A DNA stretch of 64,000 bases from NCBI GenBank assembly GCA_002205965.3, contig NADL03000031.1, positions 588,280 through 652,279 on the forward strand, given 5' to 3'. The translations under genes were made by a program, and so were the position numbers. Below, one piece after another: positions 1-12,500 of this stretch. The DNA is from Kappaphycus alvarezii (taxonomy: Eukaryota; Rhodophyta; Florideophyceae; Gigartinales; Solieriaceae). The notes beneath the pieces were generated by a model. It was not told where the DNA came from. It searched no databases and saw nothing but the letters and a program-made list of their open reading frames with translations. The first letter of the stretch is position 1. Every line of letters starts with the position of its first letter.

Positions 1-1105
1 GGAGCTGTAGTCTCACACTCCTTACATCTCTACCAGGTAGAATCAGTTTTCTATGAGTGTGTGAAAATCGGTGTGTATCATTGCATTACGGACTTGGTTC
101 TTTCAATACTTTATGTTTTGCTCTGTCATTAATAAAATAAAAATCATTGCAATATACTCAGTATGCGTCAAAATTCTCAACTAAACCGGTGTATGTCCAG
201 AATTTTTATCGAGCTAGACACTTGTGTGGAATAATAGAAACTTAGCGTGACCGAAACTCAGGCCTTGTTGCTCCGCTTGGTGTCGGCAGCAATGAATAAA
301 AAATTTCCTGTTCTTCCTCCGGTGAAATGCTCCCTACTGGCACGAAGTACTATTCTTTCATTTCGCTAAAGTGAAAGACAAGAGCAGTTCCGATTAAAAG
401 TTGAATACATGGAACTGTTCAGCAGTTCTTCTTGTTTCCTTACCTTCAATGCTAAACTCGGTATAAGGGAACTGTATTGTACAAACAATGCTTGAATTGA
501 AGATAATACACTGAGTCAAAACTATACAGTACTACAGTACGCAATGCTGTAATATATGGTATATTTCAGGGTATACGCTAAATTTTTCTGCAATGATTTA
601 TGGTTGTAAATAATTTCCAGCAGTGCACTGTACTACAAATTATTTACGTAATATTCAATTACTATTATCTACATGCGTCAAGTAGTTTACCACCAAAATC
701 CTTGCAGAATCACTCCAGACACAAACCAACTGCAGCCAACATGTACCTTGAATGTCTTCGCGTCACCAAGCGACTACAGAGATGGGTAATCTATTGCCCG
801 AGTCATCTTCAAGCGCAAACAATCAGGCAAGACGGACCCAACAGCTGAAAAACATATTTGAGAAATCATTTGAGCGGTTTCTATGGAGCACCGAGAGAAA
901 GAAGTCCGGCAGTAGACATTGAGGACTGCTTCGATTTAATTTTGCATCGTTTGCAGTAAACTTTGACCAACTAACTGACTATGCGTGTCTTTCTCTTTTC
1001 AGATTAAATCGCGCCGTTATTACTAGTGGTGCCGGTCATAGGGAAGTCGAGTGCGGCGACGCATACAGCGATGAACAGGTAATAAGAAAAACCCTCATCT
1101 TACGA
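1..1105. other. Intergenic, no gene recognised
   Basis: The stretch is A/T-rich. Its only open frames are short, and none shows conserved motifs or a composition like the real genes of the window. I see no tRNA, terminal inverted repeat or tandem array. It may include the 5' flank of the Harbinger relic that follows. Confidence 0.5.
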
Positions 1106-1106
1106 C

Positions 1107-1605
1107 GTGCGTATTACTTCGCGGCATGAATTCGACAGCAAGTTGGACAGATGTAGTGCTGCTCTTCGGCTGGCACTCGTCGCATCTTCCGAAAATTTTT
1201 GGGAAGCGCTGGATGAGTTTCTAGGGAAGAGGGCGGGACTGGTACTACTGGCACTTAACGAGATTTTCTGGAAATGGAGGTTCGCATAATATGCTGCGTC
1301 AGTAAGGGATAAGACGGAAGGGCTGGAAAATGTCGTGGGTTTTATTGATGGCACGGTAACAGCGATACGTCGTCCAGGCTGTGAAAAAAATCAACCAACG
1401 CATCGCCTACCACGGGAACAAGAGGAAAAGTGAGATTAAGAATCTGGCTATAACTACTACTTGCGGAATTTCAATGCATCTGGCGAGTCTAATTGAGGGT
1501 GGCAGACATGACTGGACTCCTTATGTGCAGCGCAGTGTGGATTTAGATCTTCCTCGACTGTTGCGTGTTTGGGATAAACAATACAGTATGTATAGAGACT
1601 AAGGA
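1107..1605 (+). pseudogene. PIF/Harbinger-like DDE transposase remnant
   Basis: Two adjacent frames give pieces of a DDE_Tnp_4-type nuclease, the transposase of PIF/Harbinger DNA transposons, which acts in the nucleus on element ends. The first frame contains a GFIDGTV motif near 1338-1360, which holds the first catalytic Asp, followed by a RRPG turn. The next frame, from about 1390, continues with NQRIAYHGNKRK and then an EGGRHDW motif carrying the second Asp region. The shift between frames falls in a run of seven A at about 1384. The C-terminal catalytic residue region is missing, because the frame stops at 1602. Only about 165 codons remain, against roughly 350-400 for a full protein. The assignment rests on the GFIDGT and GRHD motifs. 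It is a dead copy or a frameshifted fragment. Confidence 0.72.
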
Positions 1606-1699
1606 TACGGCAGAATAGTTTTCCTCGAGATTAAATACTCAAGAAAAAATCTATTTGGGGGTCAGAAGCTGTTCAACAAATTTTTTTGGGGGGGATAGT

Positions 1700-2042
1700 T
1701 AGCTGTTGAGTGGTTCTTCAAGGAGATGAAGATGTATTTGACGTTAGTTGATTTGAAGAGGAGGCTTCTGTTCGGAGAATCTGTACTTCAAAAGTTGTAC
1801 ATCGCCGCAGCGTTGTTAACCAACCTTCTAAATTGTGTCTACCCAAACAGCATTGCGCAGTAATTCGGAATAGACCCACCCACGTTAGAGTATTATATAG
1901 GTAATTGTGGTATGAAGTAATAAAACCTGTGAGCCATGGGAGCCGAAAGGCGAAAAACAATTTCCCCGTCCCGTAGGAGCGGCCTTTTTTGGCTCTACCC
2001 CACAAATTAGAGATTGATAGCGATGTTACACATCTATCAACA
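1700..2042 (-). repeat. Candidate 3' LTR of the copia element
   Basis: On the minus strand the RNase H frame ends and is followed by a purine tract, AAGGAGGG (2050-2043). Immediately after comes TGTTGATAG (from 2042), the usual polypurine tract followed by an LTR start of Ty1/copia elements. The distal boundary is not defined, because I could not find the matching 5' LTR by eye upstream of gag. The lower limit of about 1700 is therefore a guess. Confidence 0.4.
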
Positions 2043-2045
2043 CCC

Positions 2046-3530
2046 TCCTTAACTGAGCTATCAACTGTAGTACTTCCGATTCCCAGCTCAGTGCGGAATT
2101 TCCTAAACAACGCACCAGGCAATGGTTTGTCATAATGTCAGCAATCATTTGCTCAGATGGGCAGTGCTTGACAGTTATGATACCATCAGAAACAGCATCT
2201 CTTACAAAATGATATCTTATGTCCACATGTTCGGCATCTTTTCTGCCTTAGACCACTTGATGCAGCTGTGTTGTCTTCTATAATCAGGGTAGGGGTGGCA
2301 TACTGCATTGATAATCCAGACAGTAAAGTGCGCACACTTTCGCCAACTTGACACATTCCGACAACGCGATATACTCAGCTTCTAGGATGACAGCGCGACT
2401 CCAGACTGCTTCTTAGATTTCCAGATTACTGGAACGCCGTTCACCATCATTACAGTCCCGCTTGTTGAGCGCCTTGTGTGATGACATCCCGCCCAATCCG
2501 CGTCACTATAGCCAGTAATCTCAGTAAACCCAGCCCGATTACCAAATTCAATATGCAGACCGAGCTCAGCAGACCCTCTTAAGTACTTAAACACCTCTGC
2601 ACCTTGCTCCAATCATTATGAGTTGGGCGACTAGATATTATTCCAAGTAATCCCACTGCTGCGCATATATCGGGCCTAGTACGAGTGGCAAGAAACAAAA
2701 GCTTCCGATTGCCATCTGGTACTTGTGCCGCCCTTCATCACTCAAAATTTGGGACCCACTTCCCGTTTCTGCATGTTGGGGAACCATGGGTGTGTCAACA
2801 CTGCGGAGTTCTCCATGCCAAATCTTTGTAAAAGTACCCTTGTGAAGTGTGACTGCCGCATGCACAACCCGTGGTATGCCACAAGAACTCAACACCTAAA
2901 ATGACTTCACGACCCCAAGGTCTTTCACCTCGAACTTAGACGCCAACATTTGCTTCACCATATAAACTGAATAATAACACTGACTCATCACAAGAATATC
3001 ATCAATGTAGACGAGAATCCATACTTCTGCATCTTCAAACTTGGCAATGAAGAAACAATCCTCACCTGTAACTTGATGAAACCCCAATGACAAAACACTG
3101 TCAGTGAATAATATCAGCATATTTTGGCAGCTTTCTTAAGTCCGTAGAGTGCCTTCACCAATTTTAGTCCAGTACCAGGTTCCAACTTGATAGACATCCC
3201 TCGTGGCGGTTTAACAAAAATCTTACTGTTCGACTCAAGGGTTCCATGTAGGAAGGCATTCTTGACGTCCAGGTGATGCACTGTACAGCCGCTAGTAAGG
3301 CATGAAAGTGCAAGTCGCACCGTCGAGAAATCCACTACTGGTGCGTACACATCGTCCACACGCCCCTCCTGAAACCCCCTCACCACAAGCCTTGCCTTGT
3401 ACTTATCAATAGAGCCGTCTGCTTTCCTTTTAAGGTCGAATATCATCTTTGTATCCAGTACCTTTGCGTCCCTCGGTATCTTTTCTATACTCCAGGTGCC
3501 TCTGCTCCAGACTGTCCATTTCTTTGTCAA
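2046..3530 (-). pseudogene. Ty1/copia pol, reverse transcriptase and RNase H part (broken)
   Basis: The minus strand encodes a copia-type reverse transcriptase in several frames. Around 3114-3480 are KYKARLVVRGF, VHHLDVKNAFLHG (first catalytic Asp) and LVKALYGLKKA. Around 2896-3120 is LVYIDDILVMS, the catalytic YIDD box. RNase H follows at 2382-2612 with GYSDADWAGC and the TRRSTSG signature, and its C-terminal end runs to about 2046 with a HVDIRYHFVRD motif. The order RT-RNase H after integrase is diagnostic of Ty1/copia rather than Ty3/gypsy. Frame changes near 3115, 2895, 2620 and 2230 break the protein. It would normally copy the element RNA into DNA inside virus-like particles. No intact product is possible from the sequence as given. 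Confidence 0.9.
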
Positions 3531-3638
3531 TGGCCTGTCGCCACATCTTCCTATCCGGGCTTTCCATAGCTTCCTCTATGTTTCGGGGTATTTTGTCCCA
3601 CTTTTAGCAATCATACGACCTCTGTAGGGGGTAATATG

Positions 3639-5110
3639 TTAACGCCTCTTCGATTTTTCAGGGCTTAGCCCTTCTGCGCCCTCTAGAGCCACCTGCTCAT
3701 CATCATCGTTGACGACAAACTCAGAATCATCAGTATTCTGCTGACTGGGATCGGCGGCAGTCACTTGTTCCTCAGTTGGGTGTGACATACTGATGGGCTT
3801 ACTCATCTCATCCAAGGCTTCACACACCTTTGACGCGTGTCTTCCGTCCATTCTCTAGCTGGAAAGACATGCTCATTAAAACGAACGTGTCGAGCATGTA
3901 CGATACGATTTTCCTCAATATTCCAAACCCTGTAATTCCAGTGGGAAAGGCACCTTAGCAATATGCCTCTTTGGATCTCGGCTCCAATTTCTTCTTCTTC
4001 GGAGATGTGTTCTGTAACCAAACCTCACACCGAAATACACGCAAATTTCCCACATCTGGTTTTTCTCCCGTTAAGGCTTCATAAGGGGTTTTACCCTTCA
4101 GTCGTCTGGTTCCAGTAATGTTCCGCATATTAGTTGCGGTCACTACTGCCTCACCCAAAATTCATCCGGCAATCCCGAATGCATTAGAAGAGTCCTAGCA
4201 GTTTCCATGACGGTTCGGTTTAACCGTTCTGCTATCCCATTCTGCTGCGGGGTGTATGGAGCACAGTACTCCCATTCTATTCCCAGCTCTTCCAACTCCT
4301 TCGGAGAGCAACATATTCCCCACCATTGTCGGAGTATAGTGTCTTGATCAGACAATTGAATTTTCTTTCCAACTTAGCCCTTATTATCGGAAACATGATA
4401 AAACGTCTGATTTGCTCTTCATCAGACGAACCTCTTTGTGCTTGTATTTCATCAATAAACGACACAAAGTATCTATTTCCCATGCTATGAACTGGCATAG
4501 GCCCACAGACATCTGTAAACAGGACTTCACCTGGTTTTGTACTCACGCTACTCCGAGGTGCAAGTGTAAGCTTGCTTGCTTCCCCATACTGCAAGGAGGG
4601 CATTCTTCTTGTAGCGCCTTGGCTTCATATCCAACCCTCGTACTGTATTGTTGCGCGACATTTCGTTAATCATGGCCTTATTACCATGGCCGAACCGCAA
4701 GTGCCACAAGTCAACACCACTCGCCCGTTCTCTTGCCAGATTGACTTGCTCTGCGTGTATGTCATTCTCTATAACATATAAACCATTCTCAGCATACCGT
4801 GAGAAATAGTACGCCCATCCCGAGCGATCGTACAGATTCCTTCCCAAACGATACATCATATCCCTCAGCATCCAGCTTGGGAACTGAAAGCAAATTGCTT
4901 TCAAGGGTGGGTATAAATAGTGCATTCTTAAGTTCTAGTGACTTCGACTTTGGGAACGAGTAGCGCTCGGAATAAAAACGGAACCCATTTGGTGCTGACA
5001 TCGTACGTCCATCAGCCATCGTAATAGTGCGCATATGACATCTCTTTAGCGAGAGAAAAGTTCTTTGTCCCTGATCATATGGGTACTAGCACCGGAATCA
5101 ATCACAATCA
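3639..5110 (-). pseudogene. Ty1/copia pol, protease and integrase part (broken)
   Basis: Reading down the minus strand, an aspartic protease active site, IDSGASTHM, lies at about 5085-5110. A GAG-pre-integrase segment with LWHLRFGH follows (4548-4925). The integrase core comes next: VLFTDVCGPM with the first Asp near 4500, YSDNGGEY with the second Asp near 4330-4390, and TPQQNGIAERLNR with the catalytic Glu near 4210-4260. The C-terminal part of integrase, with KTPYEALTGEKP, lies at 3955-4158, and an acidic linker to RT lies at 3639-3851. At least five frame changes interrupt it. Gene order protease, integrase, RT, RNase H fits copia. Confidence 0.9.
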
Positions 5111-5158
5111 TATTGCGGTTCTGGCTCCTTGTGTTCACGAGAATGGCCTTCTGCACGT

Positions 5159-5934
5159 CTAAATTCCACTTAACTTTTGGGCGTGGTGCAGACCCTTCCG
5201 GCTCGTCCTTTTTTGGCAACCGACAATCTCTCTTATAATGACCCTTCTTGCCACAGTTAAAACAGATTCCTTCACTTTAGTCTTCAGTGCGCGCTCAGTT
5301 TTAACCTGTGGAAATGCCGGCTCTTTCCCGCCATTGGCCTGGGATGTAAGAGTGTTGTACTCTTGGAGGAGCCTAGCAGTTGCCTTATCCCATGTAAGCT
5401 CTTCGTCTTTCATGGTCTGTAGTGCTGTAATGACAGGTCCATACGGAGAATCACCAGTACTCCCGAAACTTGCTAACAAAGTAGCAACCTGCATTGATCC
5501 ACTAACTGCGCTCCCCATCCCTTCTAAACGGTTGAACAGCGACTCGAGCTTGTCTATGTACTCGGACATAGTGCACGACTCCCTGTACCGACAATGATAC
5601 AGCTCAGTTTGGAGTTGCACGCGGGTAGCTGAGCTAATCGTTGCATACCTTTCCTTCAACTTCGAGTACATTTTGAACGGGTTTTTCTTCTCCCCAGCGA
5701 CAGTCCTCAACGGCTTATCACCCAATGACTGTATCAGATACATACGAGATTTAGCCAGCTTAGTCCTGACATCCCGCGGCAAGGTTGGCGCATTAGTAGC
5801 ACAATCTGGTCGTCGAGCGCCCAATCTATTGAATCGCGTATGTCGCTGCACGTGGCCGACGTGGACCACTTGGTTAGCACTTAGCTAGCAGTATAGTCGG
5901 ATCCTGCAGTGGACACCCGTTCTACTGATGCCAT
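5159..5934 (-). pseudogene. Ty1/copia gag with CCHC zinc knuckle (broken)
   Basis: The frame 5159-5869 matches the copia gag helical domain: a LGDKPLRTV region, then YSKLKERYA, then MSEYIDKLESLFNRLEGMG. After a one-base shift near 5275 another frame gives the zinc knuckle CFNCGKKGHYKRDC (spacing CX2CX4HX4C), used to bind element RNA. A Met codon in a third frame at 5934 (MASVERVS) could be the start, but a stop follows after about 16 codons. The first 50 codons of gag overlap DNA that resembles a LINE 3' tail on the other strand (see the entry at 5785), so the true gag start is uncertain. Confidence 0.82.
5785..5930 (+). repeat. Sequence resembling the 3' end of LINE-A
   Basis: The plus strand here aligns by eye with the end of the LINE-A copies at 13.2 and 28.5 kb. 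Shared blocks in the same order are GCGCATTA (5790), CTGCACGTG (5850), GACGT, GGTTAG..CTTAGC (about 5873-5887) and GTATAGTC..TCCTGCAGTG (5891-5911). It overlaps the start of copia gag read on the minus strand. Either an old LINE fragment joins the copia here or the two elements share ancestral sequence. Similarity is moderate. Confidence 0.5.
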
Positions 5935-6037
5935 AAAGTTACCACGCTCGTACAGTACAGTTAACAGTACTGTAGAGATGAACGTTTTGCACAGGGCCTC
6001 GCCGTCTGTCATTGACACGACATACCTACAGTAGTTA

Positions 6038-6080
6038 TATAATCATCTTTACTTCATGTATTATAAGAGTACAGTAGTTG
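6038..6080 (-). repeat. Conserved LINE-associated tail motif
   Basis: Read on the minus strand this is CTCTTATAATACATGAAG followed by TAAAGATGATTATATA. The same block follows the LINE-C copy at 21.95 kb and the LINE-D insertion at 40.76 kb. No LINE coding part is attached here, so it is an isolated tail. Confidence 0.55.
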
Positions 6081-6159
6081 GTTCCCAACTGTAATGTCAG
6101 CGACGACTTATCCCGCATAACGCATTAGCCGCGTGGATATAACCGAGCACATCTTCCAT

Positions 6160-6335
6160 GCATTAAAATAACCCAAAATTTTCCCTCCCCAGAAATGACA
6201 TGACTTTCCAAATAATAAATTACCCAAAATTTTCCCCCTCCAGAAAATTTCGAAATAAACCAAAATCCTTGTTTTGTAAACACTTTTTGTTGACCTTCCA
6301 AATAATAAATTACCCAAAGATTTCCCTTTTTTGTT
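6160..6335. repeat. Three short imperfect A/T-rich repeats
   Basis: The unit TTCCAAATAATAAATTACCC (about 6207 and 6295), followed by AAAATTTTCCC-like sequence, is seen two to three times. The first occurrence, near 6165, is partial. The function is unknown. The stretch lies about 0.5 kb upstream of RFC1. From 6336 to 6807 I see only the presumed promoter and leader of RFC1, with no clear motif. Confidence 0.5.
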
Positions 6336-6807
6336 GAATCGGTTCCAAACAAAAAATGTACAACTGTAATGATAGGTTAATTTTGTTGTGAGTTTTAATT
6401 TTGGCGGGAAACATGGATCCCAGATAGCTCCTCATGAACGCCAAAGTTTTTTCTGCACTTTCCCTTGACTAAAAAGTCTTCTCAACAAACACACCGCTGG
6501 AAAGCGTTCTAACCTCAGGGTTACAGAGATTTACGATCTTTCCAGGGTGCAACTTGCCGATCCAACGCTAGTTTCGCTTCTCAACCTGTAAAGAGAGTTT
6601 CGGCTGGTACCCCGCAGCGGAAGCGGCTAACTTCGCCTTTTTCCTCCTGCCGTTTTATTCCCCTTCTCTGTTGCACCTTAGCGCTGATCCGCTTGGCAAT
6701 TCTTTTCTAGCCGTCCTTGACAGCGAAAAAAAGCTGTAGCTTGGCGACATATCTTCACCTCGACACGCACCTTTCCTCAACGGTGTAACCGTATCTGACC
6801 ACATGTC

Positions 6808-9463
6808 ATGGACATTCGTAAATATTTAAAGAAGAATTCTAACTCCAAGAAGAAATCATCTTCCTCCAAGAAATCTCAACCGCCCTCACTTGCCCCTACA
6901 CGATCATCGCGAAGGTCGAATCCATCGTCTTCGTTGCCAGCGCCCGCCCGGCCGAGTGATGATCACACCACTAACGTTCTCAGTATCGTGGATGACGATG
7001 ATCTAGAGGAGGATTTCCAACCTCGTCGCAAGAGAAGGCCAAAAGCTGCAAAGATTGAGGACGTCGATGACGATGTTGGTCCACCCGAAGAGAAGAAAAC
7101 AAGTCAAGAGGGGTCTGGGAGAAAGAGGGCCAGAACAATACAACCCGTGCGGAACCTGGATTCGGCGGTAGTGCAGATATGGCAGAAGCTGAACCTGCTC
7201 AAAAGAAAAAGAAATGGGTGCCCCGAAAGGATGAACCTCCGAACCGGGGTAGCAAGGAGCTCCCTATTGGTAAGGCAGACTGTTTGGTCGGCAAGGTTTT
7301 TGTCATCTCTGGTGTACTGGACAGTTTGTTGCGTGAAGAATGTGCCGATTTATGCAAAGAATACGGTGCAAGGGTCGTGAGTGGTGTCAGCCGGAAAGTT
7401 ACTCACGGTATCGTTGGCACAGATGCGGGAGAAAGTAAGATGAAGAAGCTGAAAGAGTATCGTATTCCATCTATTGACGAGGATGGTCTCTTTGACATGA
7501 TTCGCTCTAGTTTGCCAAAGAAAGGCCACGGTCCAGTCGAGGCCGCTAGTAAAGACGAGGACCAGATCATGGAAGTTGAGGAGGTTGTCCCAGTTAAACA
7601 GGAGAAGATGTTGCGGAGGGAGCAAGTGCTCGACACGTAATTGGCACCTCCCCACAGCGTCCTACAAAGATTGTATCTGAGTTGTGGGTAGACAAGTACA
7701 GGCCAGAGGACTCCTCGCAACTTGTCGCAAATCCCAAAGCAATCAATGATCTGAAGAGTTGGTTAGAGATGTGGAAATCGAAATTCCTGTATGGGGATGG
7801 CCACACATGGAAGTTGAGGGCTCGTGGGGACAAGGACTACGCTGCGGCACTTCTTGTCGGTGCACCAGGCATCGGGAAAAACCACCGCTGCGCATGTTGT
7901 GTGTAGAGAGCTTGGATTTGAGCCACATGAATTCAACGCCTCTGATGTGAGAAACAAGGGAGGCGTTCAGGTCCTTGCTGATTCAGTCATGGTTGCTAGT
8001 ACCATTACTAAGTTTCTCACACTGGGTGGGGCTGGCCAGGGCAAGAAGAGGAAATCTGAAACCCCTTCTTACCCAGAGGGACAAGTTTTGATTATGGATG
8101 AGGTAGACGGAATGAGCGGTGGTGATCGCGGGGTACCCAAGAGCTCATCAAAATGATTAAGAAGTCAAAAGTGCCGATCATTTGCATCGCGAATGATGAT
8201 TCCTCTTCGAACATGAGGTCTCTATCTGGCAACTGCTTTAAGATTCGATTCCGACGACCGATGGTGTCACAGTCCACGAAACGTTTGGCAGAGATTGCCA
8301 GACGTGAAGGATATCGGCAACTACAAGATCAAACTTTGGCCAAATTGGCGGAGGGATGTAACGGAGATATAAGGCAGATGATCAATCTTTTGCAAACTTG
8401 GCGCGTTTCTTCATCGAGCTTAAGCTTTGGTCAAGTGAAGAAGAGGCTGGATGTTGAGGGAAAGACAGTGATCCAAAGGAGCATCTTTGACTTGGCTCGG
8501 GGATTCTTTACACCCGGTGTGGATGGTTCGCAAAACTCCCTAATGGCTCGTACCGATAATTACTTTGCTGACAGCGATCTCATGCCGTTGTTTATCCAAG
8601 AAAATTACATCAATACTCTGGGGGCATCGAAAAGTTTGGAGCATTTGGCCGATGCTGCCGAGAGTATAGCAGAAGGTGATCTCTGCAACTCGCTCGTTCG
8701 GCGAGAGCAAAGATGGGAACTTATGCCTGCGGCGGCATTAATGTCTGCAATCCGTCCAGGCAGTCTACTTGCGGGTGGAATGGGACAACAACCTCAGTTT
8801 CCGTCGTATCTTGGCAACTTATCCAAAACCAACAAGTGGAAGCGTATAGTGCAGGGTTTGGAGATGAAGGTCAAGGCTGTTCAGCAAACGACAACAGGGT
8901 CTGTCCGAGGTTTCCGGTTAGATTATATTCCGGCTATGACGACATGTCTTGCCACGCCACTTATTCGCGAGGGTGCGGGCGGAGTAGACGAGGTTATGGA
9001 GAGACTTGATTCATACTTTTTAGAACGGGATCCTGATTGGATCGAGATTCTGGAAGTGGGGATTTACGGAAGAGGAAGGTCCACAATGGATAACATATCG
9101 TCAAGCGTCAAGACTGCTCTGACAAGGGCCTACAATTCAAGGGACCACAAGCGATCAACTGTTACTGGTTTGCGAGTTGGCGTCAAACAAAGCGGCGCAG
9201 ATTTTGCCAAGTCTAGTCGCAAGGCAACTGAGGAGGGCGGGGATGTTGGTGTCGTAGATGATGATCCTTTAGAGAAAGGAGACGAAGAGGAGGAGGATAG
9301 AGTCGAAGATGTTTTGGCCGAATTCGGGGTCAGCAAGAAGAAGAGGGGAAAGGGTAGGGGGAAATCAGTAAGTGCAAGGGGCGCTAAGCGTGGGGGAGAC
9401 GTGCCCGCCGAAAGAAATGACCCTGAGGCAAGATCCTGTTGGTGCTGTGCCATGGAGCCTTGA
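6808..9463 (+). CDS. RFC1: Replication factor C subunit 1 (clamp-loader large subunit)
   Basis: This is the large subunit of the nuclear clamp loader, which opens PCNA and places it on primed DNA. The N-terminus MDIRKYLKK is the typical RFC1 start with its PCNA-binding stretch, followed by a lysine/serine-rich tail. A BRCT domain lies at about 7260-7530 (GKVFVISGVLDS to IDEDGLFDMI). The AAA+ module begins with LWVDKYRPED (7681) and has Walker A GAPGIGK at about 7861-7881 and Walker B LIMDEVDGM (8087-8113). The RFC1-type C-terminal domain continues to an acidic, then basic tail (EEEEDRVED, KKKRGKGRGK). It would be about 885 residues, near the usual 850-1150, with no intron. Frame changes fall near 7170, 7650, 7880 (inside Walker A) and 8140. 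The gene is single-copy and essential in eukaryotes, so these are more likely sequence errors than decay. The start at 6808 is chosen because it restores the conserved N-terminus. Confidence 0.93.
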
Positions 9464-9535
9464 AGAGATGCGTTTTCAAGGCTTTTGCCAGCCAGAAATT
9501 GTTACATCAAAATAAGCAATGAGTAAGATTTCCTG

Positions 9536-12500
9536 CCCCATCACCGCTGTCCCCAACGTCGATCCGCATGCAATCTTCGTATGCGCCGCCGCCGACTCCC
9601 AACATACGCAATCCGCGTGCGACGCCTTCTTTGGCCACTCCGTATCCTCCCTTCCCCCGATCACCGTTTCTCCCCCCTGATTGGCATTTATTGCCAATGC
9701 CCAATCCCTCCTACCCACCCTCTATGCCTAGGTCGTTCGCCTCTCCAACCCCGCCTTCGCTTGGAGGCCTAAGCAATACTTCATCGAAGTGCTGCGGTCC
9801 TCCATCTCGGACATCATGGCTCGTTATCCCGAGCTCGCCCCGTCCGCCAATCTCCGCCAACCCCCGCTACCCAAGCCGTCTTCCCCATCCCCTCCCCAAA
9901 ACCCCGCTCCTGCCAAACGCCTCCGTCACTCTGGACCTGAACCAGACTCCAACAGGGAGGAGGCCTCACCACCCGCGCCCTCCACCTCGGAGTAATTGTT
10001 GCCCCACCCACTGGACCTGCCCGACGATGTCCGCTACCCTCCATTGTCTTTGCATCCCTGTCCCTATCCTACCCTATCTCCCAAATTCCCTCCGCCTTCC
10101 TTTCCATTCGCTGGTGGCATGTCTCTGCAGGCGATTTGTTGAGGCCCGCTCTATACAGGTGCGCACTGACAAACTCCACAAGATCATGGCTCTCGCTAAA
10201 CTGGTTCTACGCGAGAACAGCCGACGTGAACCCCGCAACCGGCATCGCCCCAGCCTAGTCGCCTCCCTTAAACGCAGGATCCGCCTAGCACAAGAGGGGC
10301 AGTGGTCCCGTCTCTTGATGAAGCCGCTGAAGCCTTCGGCGCAGTTCTCCACCGCAAAGCAGTTCGTACCCGATCCCCACAGGACCGCTGCAAACGGGCA
10401 CTGCTCAACGGCTCCCCACACAAAGCCGCCCAAGCCCTCACTGCTGCGGCCCCACCAGTCCCGCCCACCTTGGCAAATGCCGATAAGCTCCGGTCCCTCC
10501 ATCCCGCTCCTTCCCACCCAGTCAAGCGAACCGACAGAAGTGCCCTGCCCCCGCCGTACAAGTTCACCGGGGCCAAGTCCGCCACCAGCTGCGACAACTC
10601 CCGTATCACAGCAGTCCTGGCCCGGATGGACTTTGCCCCTCCATACTCAAAGCTCTGGCACATGCCCCGGCGGCGCCGAGCCCTCGAATTCGGCCCTCAA
10701 GTGGTTCACTGCCTTCATCAACAGCCTGGTCGATGGGAATTGCCCACTGAGGCTAGCGAGTACGTCGCAAGCGCTACTCTATTGGACCTGCTGAAAGATG
10801 AAGCCTGTCGCACTCTCCGCCCGATCGCCATTGGCCTTGCCATCCGGCGACCGTTAGGGCGCCTGATAATGAAACGAATTCTGGATGATCAGAGTTGGCC
10901 AACTACCTGCAGCCCCATCAACTCTGCGTAGGCGAGCCGTGTGCTACGGAAGCCATCGTCCATGCCACTCTGGAACGCATACACGAACTGCAGATCAGTG
11001 ACACCGCCCACGTGCTCATTCAGGTTGATGCCCGGAACACCTTTAACTCAATTGAGTGTTCCGAATTTCTTTCGTAGGCTATCTGCCGCATCCCCGCGTC
11101 CGCACGCTGGGTCCACTTCCTCTACAGGGCTTCTTCCCGCCTCTTCTTCGGCCGTCACCTTATATGGAGTCGACATGGCACGCAACAAGGCGACCACCTC
11201 GGCATGTTGCACTTCCTATTGCCCTGTACTCCCTTGTGCAAGGACTGGCATCCAATTTCCCCGCCCTCCCTCTTCACACATGGTACGCAGACGTTGGAAC
11301 CCTAATTGTTCCCATCTCACCAGCCCACGCCGTTCTCCACTACCTGCGCCTGACCAGCTCGAACTTCGGCTCTCATATTAACCTCAACCCTCAGAAAACA
11401 TCGGCCTGGTGGCCCTGTCTCTCACCACACCTCCTACATGACCTGCCATGCGACGTCCTCGCCTCTGATGCTATCACGGTTCTTAGGACCCCGATTGGCA
11501 CCCCGGATGGATGCACCCTGGTCCTCAAAGCCTTGCAGAAGGCGGAGTCACTCTGGACATCCCTCTCCGATATGAACGAGCCCCAACTCTCATACCATGT
11601 TCTCCGAATCTGTCCTCCACATGTCTGATTATGTACTTGTTCCCCTCAACCCGCTGCATATTACCTTACCACTTGCCAAAGCTTTTGATAAGGGGTTGCG
11701 ACGGGTTTCCGAGCAAGCTCACCATAAGATATCCGATATCGCGTGGCTACAAGCCACGCTGCCTTTCCGACACGGTGGCCTCGGGCTCACCCCATGCACT
11801 TCCATCAACGTCATCGCCTAAACGATCTCAAATCTCACGAACATGCCCCTCATTCGGCGACTCCTGCATATAAGCTCCACGAATGTCGCCAGGCTTCTGG
11901 CGCGATCCTACGACACCCTGGCCACGAGTCTGGACCTCCCTGCAGAACTACGACTAGAGGCACTCTTGTCACACCTCAACCACCTCGACCGCAAAGCCGC
12001 TCGCTCCCTCCAGGAAGAGATAACCCGTCATGTCCGCCTTTCCCGCCTCTACCTGCTTCACGCATCGGTCCGTACGGCCTCTTCTTCGCACCTTTTTACT
12101 TGGCTGGCCTCGACGGCCTCCCGACTGCTTCCGCCCCCTTCTCAACACTTCCGTTGCCGTCCACTGACCCATACACCTCAGGGGAGATATGGCGCAAGAT
12201 GGTTGACCTTCGCTTAGGCAACCCAATATTCTGCGGCCATAACCGCTGCCCTACCTGCCTAGAAGGCCAGTACACTGTTCCCCTTCTCCCCGATACCATG
12301 GGCCATCATACATCAACCTGCAAAGCCGGTGTCGGTGCGGTGCGCGGTCACAACCGCCTTCGGGATATTCTGTACCGCGAACTCAATAGCCCGGCCATTT
12401 CCCTCACCGTAATTCGAGAGCGAGTCTTTGCTGCCGACCTCCACAAGAGCCCAGCCGAGCAACGCGCACTGGACCTCGTCATCGACGACCCTCTTTTCGC

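Noticed and set aside
5925-5938. TGGCATCAGTAGAAC on the minus strand as a copia tRNA primer-binding site
   Set aside because: It matches the usual TGGTATCAGAGC only loosely. It overlaps an ATG that could start gag, and no LTR end sits next to it.
7165-8150. Programmed frameshifting in RFC1
   Set aside because: There are four shifts in one housekeeping gene with no common slippery site, and the same pattern occurs in the coatomer gene. Sequence error is simpler.
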